This document shows, in pieces, positions 7,503 to 14,190 of a DNA stretch of 20,437 nt. The DNA is from an uncultured Gilliamella sp. (GTDB lineage: Bacteria; Pseudomonadota; Gammaproteobacteria; Enterobacterales; Enterobacteriaceae). The DNA lies in contig CALYQY010000038.1 in assembly GCA_945291235.1 (NCBI GenBank), forward strand, positions 1 through 20,437, given 5' to 3'. The position numbers were made by a program, and so were the translations under genes. Under the pieces are notes generated by a model. That model searched no databases. It saw only the letters and a list, made by a program, of their open reading frames with translations, and was not told the origin of the DNA. Within the stretch, counting starts at the first letter, position 1; each line of letters opens with the position of its first letter.

Positions 7503-8753
7503 TTACTTAAAGCGGCTTTTTTCTGCTTCAAGGTGAGCTGTGCGAATTACCATGTTTCCGTCAATAATTTCATATTTAAGTGGGACCGGATTACAACCAC
7601 CTGAAAATCCGATAGTGGCGATATTCATAACGACATCACATAAAATACAAACGACTTGATTGCCACGCTGATAATAACCACTTGCACCACAGATATCACA
7701 AGCATCAAAGCCAACTCCATAAGCATTTTCACTCTTCTTGATAACGATAAAACGTACTAGCGTTCCATCGTTTGCTTGAAAACCATACCGATGCAAATTG
7801 CCGTCATTGACTTGAGTAAGTGGGATAACAACTAAACCCTCTTTATTTGCTGAAACCGGTTCAGCTGGCGTTAACTCTACCCCTTTTTCAAATATATAAC
7901 GCGCACGTGTAACGGTATAAGCGGTCATTGCCATGCCAGCCATGAGTAATAACGAGGTTCTTCTATCTGTGCGTAGCTGTGCTTTAAGTTTACGAATCTG
8001 AGCCGGATTACTTCCTACTAACGAAGTCGTTTTAGATTTTATATATAAAATAACCGTGAATAACAGCACAATTGCCATAAAAATAAATGTAAATAAATTG
8101 ACATGTGCCAGAATAAAAATAACTAAATCCATCATCCATTTTTGTGTGGAGATAAGACGTCGGACAATTAAAATTTGAAGTAAATTAATGCTGTTTGCAA
8201 TCGTGTATATCAGCAAGGATAAAACAGAAATGGTAATAACCCATTTAGTTGATAACCGTTCACATATTCGACAAGTCAATTGACCAATTAATACCGCTAA
8301 TAGCAACGCAAAACCATAACCAATCCATTTAAACAAATAATCATTATTAAAAATCGACTCCATTCCTACATCAAATTGGAAAGGATAAAGCATTAGATTA
8401 GGTAAGCACTGTGCCATTATTAATCCAATTGCCAATATGAATAAACCATTAAATATGCGGTTAAAAAATAACGCCGACGAGCGGACTTGAATAAGTATAA
8501 TAATTAACAACGGAATAGTAATAACTAACCAACAAATAATGACACCAAGATCATAATATTCACGCACTGCAAATGCTGTGTTACGTTTTAAAATGGTATA
8601 AGTTAATGCAACAATAGAGCCTAAAATAAAACCGACAACGATAAATGTTTTGATAGGACGGGGATTGAATTTAGTCAGTAGCGCACAAAGCAACGTTATC
8701 ATAATTGCGGGAACAAAAGTATTATCAGTGACGTTGATAAGGTATTGAAGCAT
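7503..8753 (-). CDS. DUF2318 membrane protein, predicted Fe-S or metal-binding
   Basis: A 416-residue integral membrane protein. The first 285 residues hold about eight or nine hydrophobic helices; the C-terminal 110 residues form an exposed domain that carries a CxxC pair at 352/355 (ACDICG), a second at 369/372 (VCILCD) and Cys387 (GGCNP). This is the DUF2318 domain, usually annotated as Fe-S-containing. Cys352/355/369/372 could ligate a metal or cluster, or work as redox thiols. The same family occurs next to P19 in Campylobacter (Cj1660) and in the UPEC fet locus, as I recall. The ATG at 8753 has AGGC about nine bases upstream. A 13-bp hairpin lies in the 98-base gap before it, which could set its expression apart from the P19 and FTR1 genes. 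A role in electron transfer to P19 or FTR1 is plausible, not shown. Confidence 0.85.
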   Translation of the reverse strand: MLQYLINVTDNTFVPAIMITLLCALLTKFNPRPIKTFIVVGFILGSIVALTYTILKRNTAFAVREYYDLGVIICWLVITIPLLIIILIQVRSSALFFNRIFNGLFILAIGLIMAQCLPNLMLYPFQFDVGMESIFNNDYLFKWIGYGFALLLAVLIGQLTCRICERLSTKWVITISVLSLLIYTIANSINLLQILIVRRLISTQKWMMDLVIFILAHVNLFTFIFMAIVLLFTVILYIKSKTTSLVGSNPAQIRKLKAQLRTDRRTSLLLMAGMAMTAYTVTRARYIFEKGVELTPAEPVSANKEGLVVIPLTQVNDGNLHRYGFQANDGTLVRFIVIKKSENAYGVGFDACDICGASGYYQRGNQVVCILCDVVMNIATIGFSGGCNPVPLKYEIIDGNMVIRTAHLEAEKSRFK

Positions 8754-8777
8754 AATAATTGCCTAGCCATTACAATT

Positions 8778-8810
8778 TATTATTGACGAGTTTAAATCTC
8801 GTCAATAATA
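8778..8810 (-). repeat. Perfect 13-bp intra-operon hairpin
   Basis: TATTATTGACGAG (8778-8790) pairs perfectly with CTCGTCAATAATA (8798-8810) around a 7-base loop TTTAAAT. In the transcribed (minus) direction it follows the P19 stop by 41 bases and is not followed by a T-run, so it is not a classical terminator. It could partly terminate transcription or shield the 3' end of the FTR1-P19 portion from exonucleases, giving more P19/FTR1 than ABC product. Confidence 0.6.
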
Positions 8811-8851
8811 GAGTACTTTTTTAAAATTTTCTTATTGTTACAAAACGAAAG

Positions 8852-9418
8852 TTACCAAGCTCGTGGGATATAATCAAAGTCCCAAGATACTTCAATAGGT
8901 TTGCTCCAGAAACGACCTTCTACGCCAGTTTCTTGATCTACATGTAATAAGTAACCTTGTTTTTCTGGATTTTCAATAGTGAAGGTAACTTTATATTTTC
9001 CAGCTCCATCAAGTTTAACATTATTACCATAGTGAGGACCGTCAGAAGCATTCATCGGCATGAAATTACCTTCGATTGTTTTATCACTACCTTGTTTTTG
9101 AATTTTATATTTTACGGTTAAGTAAGGAACAAAATCACCGACACCATATCCTAAATTATTATCAGCTGTAGCTGAAATGTCAGCTTCAAGGTGCATATCC
9201 GATTTTGATGCAGGTAGTCCTCCCATTCCAGCGGGTTCCATATCCACTGGTTGGAAATATACGGCACCGATATGCAAAGGCCCTACCGTCACTTCATCAC
9301 CAATAGGAAACTCTTCAAACCCTTTTTCTTCACCAGGTGCTGGCGCTGATGCAGCATAAGCAAACGAAGATAATGCAAGTATTGACGAAATTCCTGCGGT
9401 TAATAATATTTTTTTCAT
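8852..9418 (-). CDS. fetP: P19/FetP/Tpd-type periplasmic iron-copper protein
   Basis: A 188-residue exported protein of the P19 family: a signal peptide (about 1-22, ending SFAYA) then a beta-rich domain. P19 and FetP bind copper and a second metal in an immunoglobulin-like dimer and help FTR1 take up iron. Likely metal ligands visible here are His49 (LHIGAVYFQP), Met75-His76 (SDMHLEAD), Met120/Met122 and His129 (NFMPMNASDGPHYG) and His159. The conserved YFQP, MHLEAD and PMNASDGPHYG blocks make the family assignment secure. The ATG at 9418 is preceded by a strong GGAG site. It follows the FTR1 gene by 77 bases, the standard FTR1-P19 pairing. In the family, expression is iron-repressed; the candidate Fur site upstream of the operon fits that. 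Confidence 0.93.
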   Translation of the reverse strand: MKKILLTAGISSILALSSFAYAASAPAPGEEKGFEEFPIGDEVTVGPLHIGAVYFQPVDMEPAGMGGLPASKSDMHLEADISATADNNLGYGVGDFVPYLTVKYKIQKQGSDKTIEGNFMPMNASDGPHYGNNVKLDGAGKYKVTFTIENPEKQGYLLHVDQETGVEGRFWSKPIEVSWDFDYIPRAW

Positions 9419-9495
9419 TTCAAACTCCTCTAATTTTAACTACTCTTTATTACGAAATAACTAAATTGCTATCGCTACCAATACTTGCTTTTTTT

Positions 9496-10701
9496 CTATT
9501 TTTTCCGTCTTTTGAGATACTTTGTTTTATAGTACGAAATGGAAAATGCAACGACTATCACCATGAATATTTGTGGGAGTAATGTTTCAACAGTTGGATA
9601 TATTCCAAGCACTTCAATTGAGCGTACAAAATCAACGGGGGTTACATGGATAATATCAGCTTCTTGTAACTCTTTGACACCACCACCGGCAAAAGCAATA
9701 GCCATGATATACATTAATATACTCGTGCCAATAAAAAATGGTTTAAGAGGCAGTCTCATTGTTCCAAAACGAATGATAATAAAGATTACGGCTAATACTA
9801 GCGTTCCGATTGCTAGCCCATACCAAACCATGTCCATGTGTTCTTTACTTTCACTCAACATAGCTTGATAGAATAAGATTGTTTCTGCACCTTCGCGGAA
9901 AACCGCTAAAAAGGCAGCAAATCCTAATGCAATACTACTGCCTGAAGATATAGCACTTTTAACCTTACCTTCTACATAATTTTTCCAAGCTTCTGCTTCA
10001 GCTTTTGAAAACATCCAATTACTTATGAAAAATAAGACCACTGTCGCTAATAACATTGCGACACCTTCAATAATCTCTTGATTTGCCCCGCTAAGATTGA
10101 CAATGGAATTAAGTGCAATTGCAGCAAGGACACTAGCAAAAACGGCGAAAAGTGAACTCATATAGACAACTTTCACCATTTGAATATTTCCTGAACGCAC
10201 TAAGTAGGCTGAGATAGCAGCTATCACTAATATTGCTTCTAAACCTTCCCGGAAGATAATGATAAATGAAGCTAACAACACACTCCAACCGCTCTCTTTT
10301 TTGCCGTCTAATTCGTTAGCATCTTCATGAAGCATTTTCAAAATGACATCGATCTCGGCACGAACAGTTTTATTTGAAGCACCATCTGACATTAAACGCT
10401 TAATTTTTGCGAATTGATATTCAGTATCGGTTCCACGCTTACCCGAAATATAAGACATAACTGCGCGTTCAACACCGTGTTTTTCATAAAAACCAAAATA
10501 AGCATTATTAACACGTGCTTTAGCCTTTTCAGGATCTTTCATAAAATAGAGATCATAGGCATCATTAAGAATGACATCCATTTCGTCAATAATCGCATTC
10601 CATGTTTCATATTTTTTTTCAGCTGCATAAGATGAAGAAACAAAAGCAACTACGCTAAAAAAAAATAGCAATGTTAGCGTTAAATATTTTTTCACAGCCA
10701 T
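9496..10701 (-). CDS. fetM: FTR1-family iron permease (FetM-like)
   Basis: A 401-residue iron permease. Residues 1-26 are a signal peptide (ends SSSYA), residues 27-140 form a charged, mostly helical periplasmic domain, and residues 142-395 hold the FTR1 core with seven or so helices. Both REGxE iron-binding motifs are present: REGLE at 151-155 and REGAE at 269-273. It would move iron across the inner membrane, fed by the P19 protein encoded next. The N-terminal extension is as in FetM and Cj1658, and unlike EfeU, which lacks it. The ATG at 10701 lies 6 bases after the stop of the SagB-like gene, with a modest AAGAG site. The C-terminal tail KTKYLKRRKK is basic and probably cytoplasmic. Confidence 0.93.
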   Translation of the reverse strand: MAVKKYLTLTLLFFFSVVAFVSSSYAAEKKYETWNAIIDEMDVILNDAYDLYFMKDPEKAKARVNNAYFGFYEKHGVERAVMSYISGKRGTDTEYQFAKIKRLMSDGASNKTVRAEIDVILKMLHEDANELDGKKESGWSVLLASFIIIFREGLEAILVIAAISAYLVRSGNIQMVKVVYMSSLFAVFASVLAAIALNSIVNLSGANQEIIEGVAMLLATVVLFFISNWMFSKAEAEAWKNYVEGKVKSAISSGSSIALGFAAFLAVFREGAETILFYQAMLSESKEHMDMVWYGLAIGTLVLAVIFIIIRFGTMRLPLKPFFIGTSILMYIMAIAFAGGGVKELQEADIIHVTPVDFVRSIEVLGIYPTVETLLPQIFMVIVVAFSISYYKTKYLKRRKK

Positions 10702-10707
10702 AATCTC

Positions 10708-11346
10708 TTATTTTCCTAATAACATTAAACCTATTGGTTTATTGTCTGAAGGTAACTGCAATTCTTGACTGATAACGTCTGGTTTGATGGCATGAATATA
10801 ACGTGCACTTAAATCCAAAGCCGCTGAAGCCAAGTAGACGTTTTGACTCATCGCACCTACAGCAATATTGCCAAAATTATTAGCTTTTTCTTCTTTGATA
10901 TTATTAAATGCGGCTGAATCAGTAACGAAAATCAGCACATAATTAGCTCGTTTTACAAAATTTTGTAAACCAACATCGGCACGAATATCTTTATTGTTTA
11001 TTTCTTTTAGATAGTGCCCTTCCCACTCATACAAAAAGGTTCCCTTTTCACTTGCAACATAGATTCTTACATACGGTTGTTTACCCGTACCCATTGGAAC
11101 AGTCCATCCTGTTGTTCCTCGATTCAAACCACTTGCAGCCCAAAGCACAGTAGAAAGTTCTTCATCCGAAATTTGTCCATTAGGAAAACCAGGACCAGGT
11201 GTTGATGACCGTTTTGTTAAACTTTCAAATAAACTCATGCCATCTTTTGTTTGAGGAGCAGGTAAAGTAATATCGGCATAACATAGAGAGATAGAAAATA
11301 ATGATGAGAATAAAATGACAACTATTTTTCGCACAATATACTGCAT
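10708..11346 (-). CDS. Exported SagB/ThcOx-type nitroreductase-like flavoprotein
   Basis: A 212-residue protein with an N-terminal signal peptide (RK, hydrophobic run, ending LCYA at about residue 21) followed by a nitroreductase fold of the SagB/ThcOx group. Visible family marks are the FMN-phosphate region KRSS, the helix DEELSTVLWAASGLNR, a GKQPYVRIYVAS strand, LYEWEGHYL, GAMSQNVYLASAALDL and a terminal PIGLMLLG. Members bind FMN and are oxidoreductases; an exported single-domain form is less usual. The ATG at 11361 would add five residues but has no ribosome-binding site; the ATG at 11346 has AGAGGT (complement of 11351-11356) at the right distance, so I chose it. It is the first gene of the iron unit, 6 bases from FTR1. 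No RiPP precursor or cyclodehydratase is nearby, so peptide modification is unlikely. An iron-reducing or electron-transfer role is inference. Confidence 0.82.
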   Translation of the reverse strand: MQYIVRKIVVILFSSLFSISLCYADITLPAPQTKDGMSLFESLTKRSSTPGPGFPNGQISDEELSTVLWAASGLNRGTTGWTVPMGTGKQPYVRIYVASEKGTFLYEWEGHYLKEINNKDIRADVGLQNFVKRANYVLIFVTDSAAFNNIKEEKANNFGNIAVGAMSQNVYLASAALDLSARYIHAIKPDVISQELQLPSDNKPIGLMLLGK

Positions 11347-11384
11347 AATTACCTCTGACATTTTTGTAATCTAATGGAGGTGCT

Positions 11385-11413
11385 ATCTTATTGCTAATAA
11401 TTCCAATTATCAA
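11385..11413 (-). promoter_or_regulatory. Promoter of the ten-gene iron operon
   Basis: On the minus strand a -35 TTGATA (complement of 11408-11413) and a -10 TAAGAT (complement of 11385-11390) are exactly 17 bases apart. Transcription would begin near 11378, giving a leader of about 32 bases to the ATG at 11346. This is the only well-spaced pair I found upstream of the unit. Confidence 0.5.
11393..11411 (-). promoter_or_regulatory. Candidate Fur box over the iron-operon promoter
   Basis: GCTAATAATTCCAATTATC matches 13 of 19 positions of the classic Fur consensus and overlaps the -35 and spacer. A second 13/19 match lies at 11421-11439. Both counts are by hand, and AT-rich DNA gives such matches easily; the position and the operon content are the main support. 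Confidence 0.35.
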
Positions 11414-11439
11414 TACAAACTATCATTTTTATCATTAAA

Positions 11440-11743
11440 GTAATAAGAAAATTAGCGATAATTTTTTAACGTATTGATTTGTAATCACCTATTTTTTAAA
11501 AAACGTTAATACCTTTAATCCGATTAAATTACCTTTACTTAAATTTTTTTATAACTAACTTTTATCTTATTTATTACTGAAATGTTATAGATACTTTGTT
11601 ATCATTAACACAATTTTTAATTCAAAATTAAATGCTTCTTCTCGAAATCTTTGTTTGCAGGATAGGGACATTGATAAAAGTCCTTTTGGAAGGTAGATTT
11701 TTATTAGCAAAGGCGTACAAGAATAGAAAAAATTTGCCACAAG
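11440..11743. other. AT-rich intergenic stretch without a gene
   Basis: This stretch separates the divergent iron operon and yhcC. I see no coding sequence with a ribosome-binding site, no strong hairpin with a T-run and no repeat worth naming. Long T-runs occur at 11462-11468 and 11543-11550. Confidence 0.5.
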
Positions 11744-11772
11744 TTGAATTTAATTCATTTGCTTCGTAAAAT
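11744..11772 (+). promoter_or_regulatory. Candidate sigma-70 promoter for yhcC
   Basis: TTGAAT (11744-11749) and TAAAAT (11767-11772) have a 17-base spacer. Initiation near 11779 would leave a short leader of about 20 bases. The yhcC ATG has no clear Shine-Dalgarno, which fits a short AT-rich leader. Confidence 0.45.
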
Positions 11773-11798
11773 AGCCAAAATTTTATTTTTGGCTGATT

Positions 11799-12755
11799 AT
11801 GCAACTTCATTTAGTCGTTAATACATTTGGTTCTGACCTGCAACGCCGTTACGGCGAAAAAATTTATAAACTGACTTTACATGGTGGTTTTAGCTGTCCT
11901 AATCGTGACGGAACTATCGGTGTTGGTGGTTGTACCTTTTGTAATGTCGCCTCGATCATTGATGAGTCCATTCAAGTAAAAACGATTTCACAGCAGCTTG
12001 CCCAACAAGCGCATCAGATGAAAAAATCCAAGCGCTATCTTGCCTATTTTCAAGCCTATACCAGCACTTATGCCGAAGTTGAAATACTCAAAAATATGTA
12101 TGAAGAAGCACTCAATAGTGCGGATATTGTCGGGCTTTGTGTCGGTACTCGCCCAGATTGTGTGCCAGATGAAGCGCTGAATTTACTTGCCAGTTATCAA
12201 GCAAAAGGCTTCGAAGTTTGGCTTGAGCTTGGCTTACAAACGGCTCACGATAAAACGTTACACAATATTAATCGTGGACATACATTTGATGTCTATCATC
12301 AAACGGTGCAAAAGGCTCGTCGTCTTGGTATAAAAGTTTGTACTCACTTAATCATTGGTCTGCCTAAAGAAACCAAGCAGGATAATTTAATGACGCTTGA
12401 TAAAGTGTTAAATAGTGGTGTAGATGGTTTAAAACTGCATCCGTTACATATCGTAGAAGGCAGTATTATGGCTAAAGTGTGGCGTGCAGGTCGGCTCGAC
12501 ATACTCTCTTTAGAGCAGTATGTCGATATTGCTGGCGATATTATTAGGCAAACACCAGCCCATATTTTGTATCACCGCATCTCTGCTAATGCTCGTAAAC
12601 CTACCTTACTTGCCCCTGATTGGTGCGAAAATCACTGGCAATCAATGAATGCTGTAGACCACAATTTAAGGCAATTTGGTGCTCAAGGTAGCGCGATTAA
12701 TGACACATATCATTGTAAACAATCTAAAGATTCAATTGACAATTTAGGCAGTTAG
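11799..12755 (+). CDS. yhcC: Radical SAM protein YhcC (TIGR01212 family)
   Basis: A 318-residue radical SAM protein closely similar along its length to E. coli YhcC. The cluster-binding cysteines are Cys33, Cys45 and Cys48 (CPNRDG...GGCTFC), with the longer first spacing typical of this family in place of CxxxCxxC. Further family blocks are KRYLAYFQAYTST, VGLCVGTRPDCVPD, VWLELGLQTAHD, HLIIGLPKET, DGLKLHPLHIV and YHRISANARKPTLLAPDWCE. It would generate a 5'-deoxyadenosyl radical with SAM in the cytoplasm; its substrate is not established as far as I know. The ATG at 11799 starts the protein as in homologues (MQL...VN.FG.DL.RRYG), although no clear ribosome-binding site is seen. It stands alone, divergent from the iron operon; in E. 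coli it lies near gltB, which is absent here. Confidence 0.93.
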   Translation: MQLHLVVNTFGSDLQRRYGEKIYKLTLHGGFSCPNRDGTIGVGGCTFCNVASIIDESIQVKTISQQLAQQAHQMKKSKRYLAYFQAYTSTYAEVEILKNMYEEALNSADIVGLCVGTRPDCVPDEALNLLASYQAKGFEVWLELGLQTAHDKTLHNINRGHTFDVYHQTVQKARRLGIKVCTHLIIGLPKETKQDNLMTLDKVLNSGVDGLKLHPLHIVEGSIMAKVWRAGRLDILSLEQYVDIAGDIIRQTPAHILYHRISANARKPTLLAPDWCENHWQSMNAVDHNLRQFGAQGSAINDTYHCKQSKDSIDNLGS

Positions 12756-12818
12756 CGGTTTAATTCCTAACAAAGATTTTAAAAAAACAACATAATTTAA
12801 GGATTCTATTTTTTAAGG

Positions 12819-13148
12819 ATGAAAACATCAAGAGTTAACATTGCATCTAAAAGATTTGCAAGCGTTGTTAAAGTTAATATTCTTCCATTTATATACTGTA
12901 TTTTTTTATTTTTTTTAATAAAGATTTTTTCAGCAGATAAATATGAATGGTTGGTCGATTCAGGCGTGTTCAATAATCTATGTCAATTACCAGTAGGAGG
13001 ACGATTAACTACTGAACCCATCATTGCTTTAATCCCTTGCTTTCTTATTTTATTTTTACTCAAAAATAAAATGATCCGATACACATATATGTTAATTGTG
13101 CTTATCTATATTTTGTGGTCTTTTTATTTGCGTTTCAATTGGTGCTAA
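12819..13148 (+). CDS. Small membrane protein, function unknown
   Basis: A 109-residue protein I do not recognise. After a basic N-terminus (KTSRVNIASKR) there are three hydrophobic segments, about 21-40, 67-81 and 86-104. The loop between the first two holds a cysteine and a short VGGRLTTEP stretch. Only the ATG at 12819 gives a plausible start, but its AAGG lies directly against the ATG; another AAGG is 18 bases upstream, so the translation start is poorly supported. It lies 63 bases after yhcC on the same strand and could be co-transcribed. Composition is as AT-rich as the neighbouring gaps. It may be a real small membrane protein or an orphan of recent origin; I am moderately sure it is coding. 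Confidence 0.5.
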   Translation: MKTSRVNIASKRFASVVKVNILPFIYCIFLFFLIKIFSADKYEWLVDSGVFNNLCQLPVGGRLTTEPIIALIPCFLILFLLKNKMIRYTYMLIVLIYILWSFYLRFNWC

Positions 13149-13245
13149 AGGTAAAATTAAAAAGTCTGTTTAGATAATTTGTTTTTAACAGCCCCATTAA
13201 GGTTTAATTTTGCTAATAAAGCTTTGGAGTACAATTTTGTGAAAA

Positions 13246-13289
13246 TTAGATCCTTTATGCTATTAAAAAGGATCTAAAAAGGCATAAAG
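13246..13289. repeat. Two mutually exclusive hairpins
   Basis: TTAGATCCTTT (13246-13256) pairs perfectly with AAAGGATCTAA (13267-13277), loop 10 bases. CTTTATGC (13253-13260) can instead pair with GCATAAAG (13282-13289). The two stems share the CTTT at 13253-13256, so only one can form fully. Read on the minus strand the first stem is followed by ATTTT, terminator-like. The 13149-13489 gap contains no gene that I can support. Confidence 0.5.
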
Positions 13290-13400
13290 TATCAATATTA
13301 ACGTTGATAGACATTGCCTTCAACAATGCATGTTAACGTATTAGTATGAATTAAAATAAAAGTGTAAAGATCGTTAGATTGTGGAACCGAAATAAAGAAT

Positions 13401-13448
13401 AACCAAAGCGAAATTACCGATTTAAAATCATTTAACATCGCTTTGGTT
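13401..13448 (-). terminator. Candidate terminator of the 13490-13960 gene
   Basis: AACCAAAGCGA (13401-13411) pairs perfectly with TCGCTTTGGTT (13438-13448) over 11 bp, with a 26-base loop. In the minus direction it lies 41 bases past the stop codon and is followed by TATTCTTTATTT. The long loop is unusual for an intrinsic terminator. Confidence 0.5.
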
Positions 13449-13489
13449 CATTAAGATTTAGGGGGATTTTCAATAAAAATGATTCAAAT

Positions 13490-13960
13490 CTAAACTTTTG
13501 AATGATTGTCTAAACGTTCATTTATATCACTGACAATTTTAGATAATGTTTCACGCTCTAAAAGAGAAATATCAATTTCACACTCTTTGTTATCATACTT
13601 AATGCATAATGTTTCATTAACACTACAAAATAATACTAACAATCCTAATGGCAGTAGTAAAATAGATAGAATGATTTGCCCAATATCCCCAAAATGTGAA
13701 AACAAATCGATAATTTCTTTTATTCCTAAACAGACTATTATTGCGCCGATCAATCCCCCTTTAAGATTATATGTACGAGTAATGGAAAGAGAATGAATAC
13801 TTTTTATTGGAATTTCTTGTTTTTTACCGGCAAGATTGAATAAAGGATTCTTACTAAAAGAATTAGTTAATTCATCAATTTTGACAACATCATCATTAAT
13901 TTCAATTTTAGTTTTCTGCCAAGGAGTTAGCAGTGATTGTTTGAATTGATAGACGACCAT
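13490..13960 (-). CDS. Membrane protein with PH-like layout, function unknown
   Basis: A 156-residue protein I cannot name. Residues 1-60 are hydrophilic and strand-rich (TKIEINDDVVKIDEL, then KKQEIPIKSIHSLSITRTYNLKGG); two hydrophobic helices follow at about 69-85 and 93-112; then a short domain with NETLCIKYDNKECEIDISL and a charged helix to the end. This strand-rich/two-helix/strand-rich layout is like small bacterial PH-domain or YcxB-type membrane proteins, but no diagnostic motif confirms it. The ATG at 13960 has a good AGGA site about seven bases upstream. It stands alone on the minus strand, with waaG divergent to its right and hairpins beyond its 3' end. Confidence 0.6.
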   Translation of the reverse strand: MVVYQFKQSLLTPWQKTKIEINDDVVKIDELTNSFSKNPLFNLAGKKQEIPIKSIHSLSITRTYNLKGGLIGAIIVCLGIKEIIDLFSHFGDIGQIILSILLLPLGLLVLFCSVNETLCIKYDNKECEIDISLLERETLSKIVSDINERLDNHSKV

Positions 13961-14133
13961 TTTTATTCCTAGCTATAATTTTTAGATAAAATAATAAAGA
14001 TGTAACTTTATGCGTGCAGAATACTATCATTTAAAAATCATTCTAACAACGAAATACACCATGTTTAAAATTAAAAGCGCAAGCAAAAAACGACCTATTT
14101 TTTTCGCTAAAAACTAACAATAAAATCTATTTT

Positions 14134-14163
14134 TTGTACCTTGTCTAGCAACAAGTATATAAT
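14134..14163 (+). promoter_or_regulatory. Promoter of the waaG-waaP-ybjD unit
   Basis: TTGTAC at 14134-14139 and a perfect TATAAT at 14158-14163 are 18 bases apart. Inside the spacer is a small inverted repeat CTTGT (14140-14144) / ACAAG (14151-14155) that could be an operator half-site pair. Initiation near 14170 would place the ATG at 14191 about 20 bases downstream. Confidence 0.55.
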
Positions 14164-14190
14164 ACGCCTTTCACACTTGAGGCAATGTGC

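Noticed and set aside
10708..11346. SagB-like gene as part of a thiazole/oxazole peptide (RiPP) cluster
   Set aside because: No precursor peptide, cyclodehydratase or dedicated exporter is seen; the neighbours are iron genes and the protein has a signal peptide.
11773..11794. 8-bp hairpin (AGCCAAAA / TTTTGGCT) ending four bases before the yhcC ATG, as a possible translation-blocking riboregulator
   Set aside because: The best promoter (11744-11772) would start transcription near 11779, so most of the left arm is not in the RNA and the hairpin cannot form fully.
11628..11810. Minus-strand 60-codon open frame overlapping the yhcC start
   Set aside because: No ribosome-binding site, no family features, covers the yhcC promoter and start; treated as chance.
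14185..14190. Upstream ATG as waaG start
   Set aside because: The GAGG would be only two bases away and the added residues (MC) do not match the family start; the ATG at 14191 fits better.
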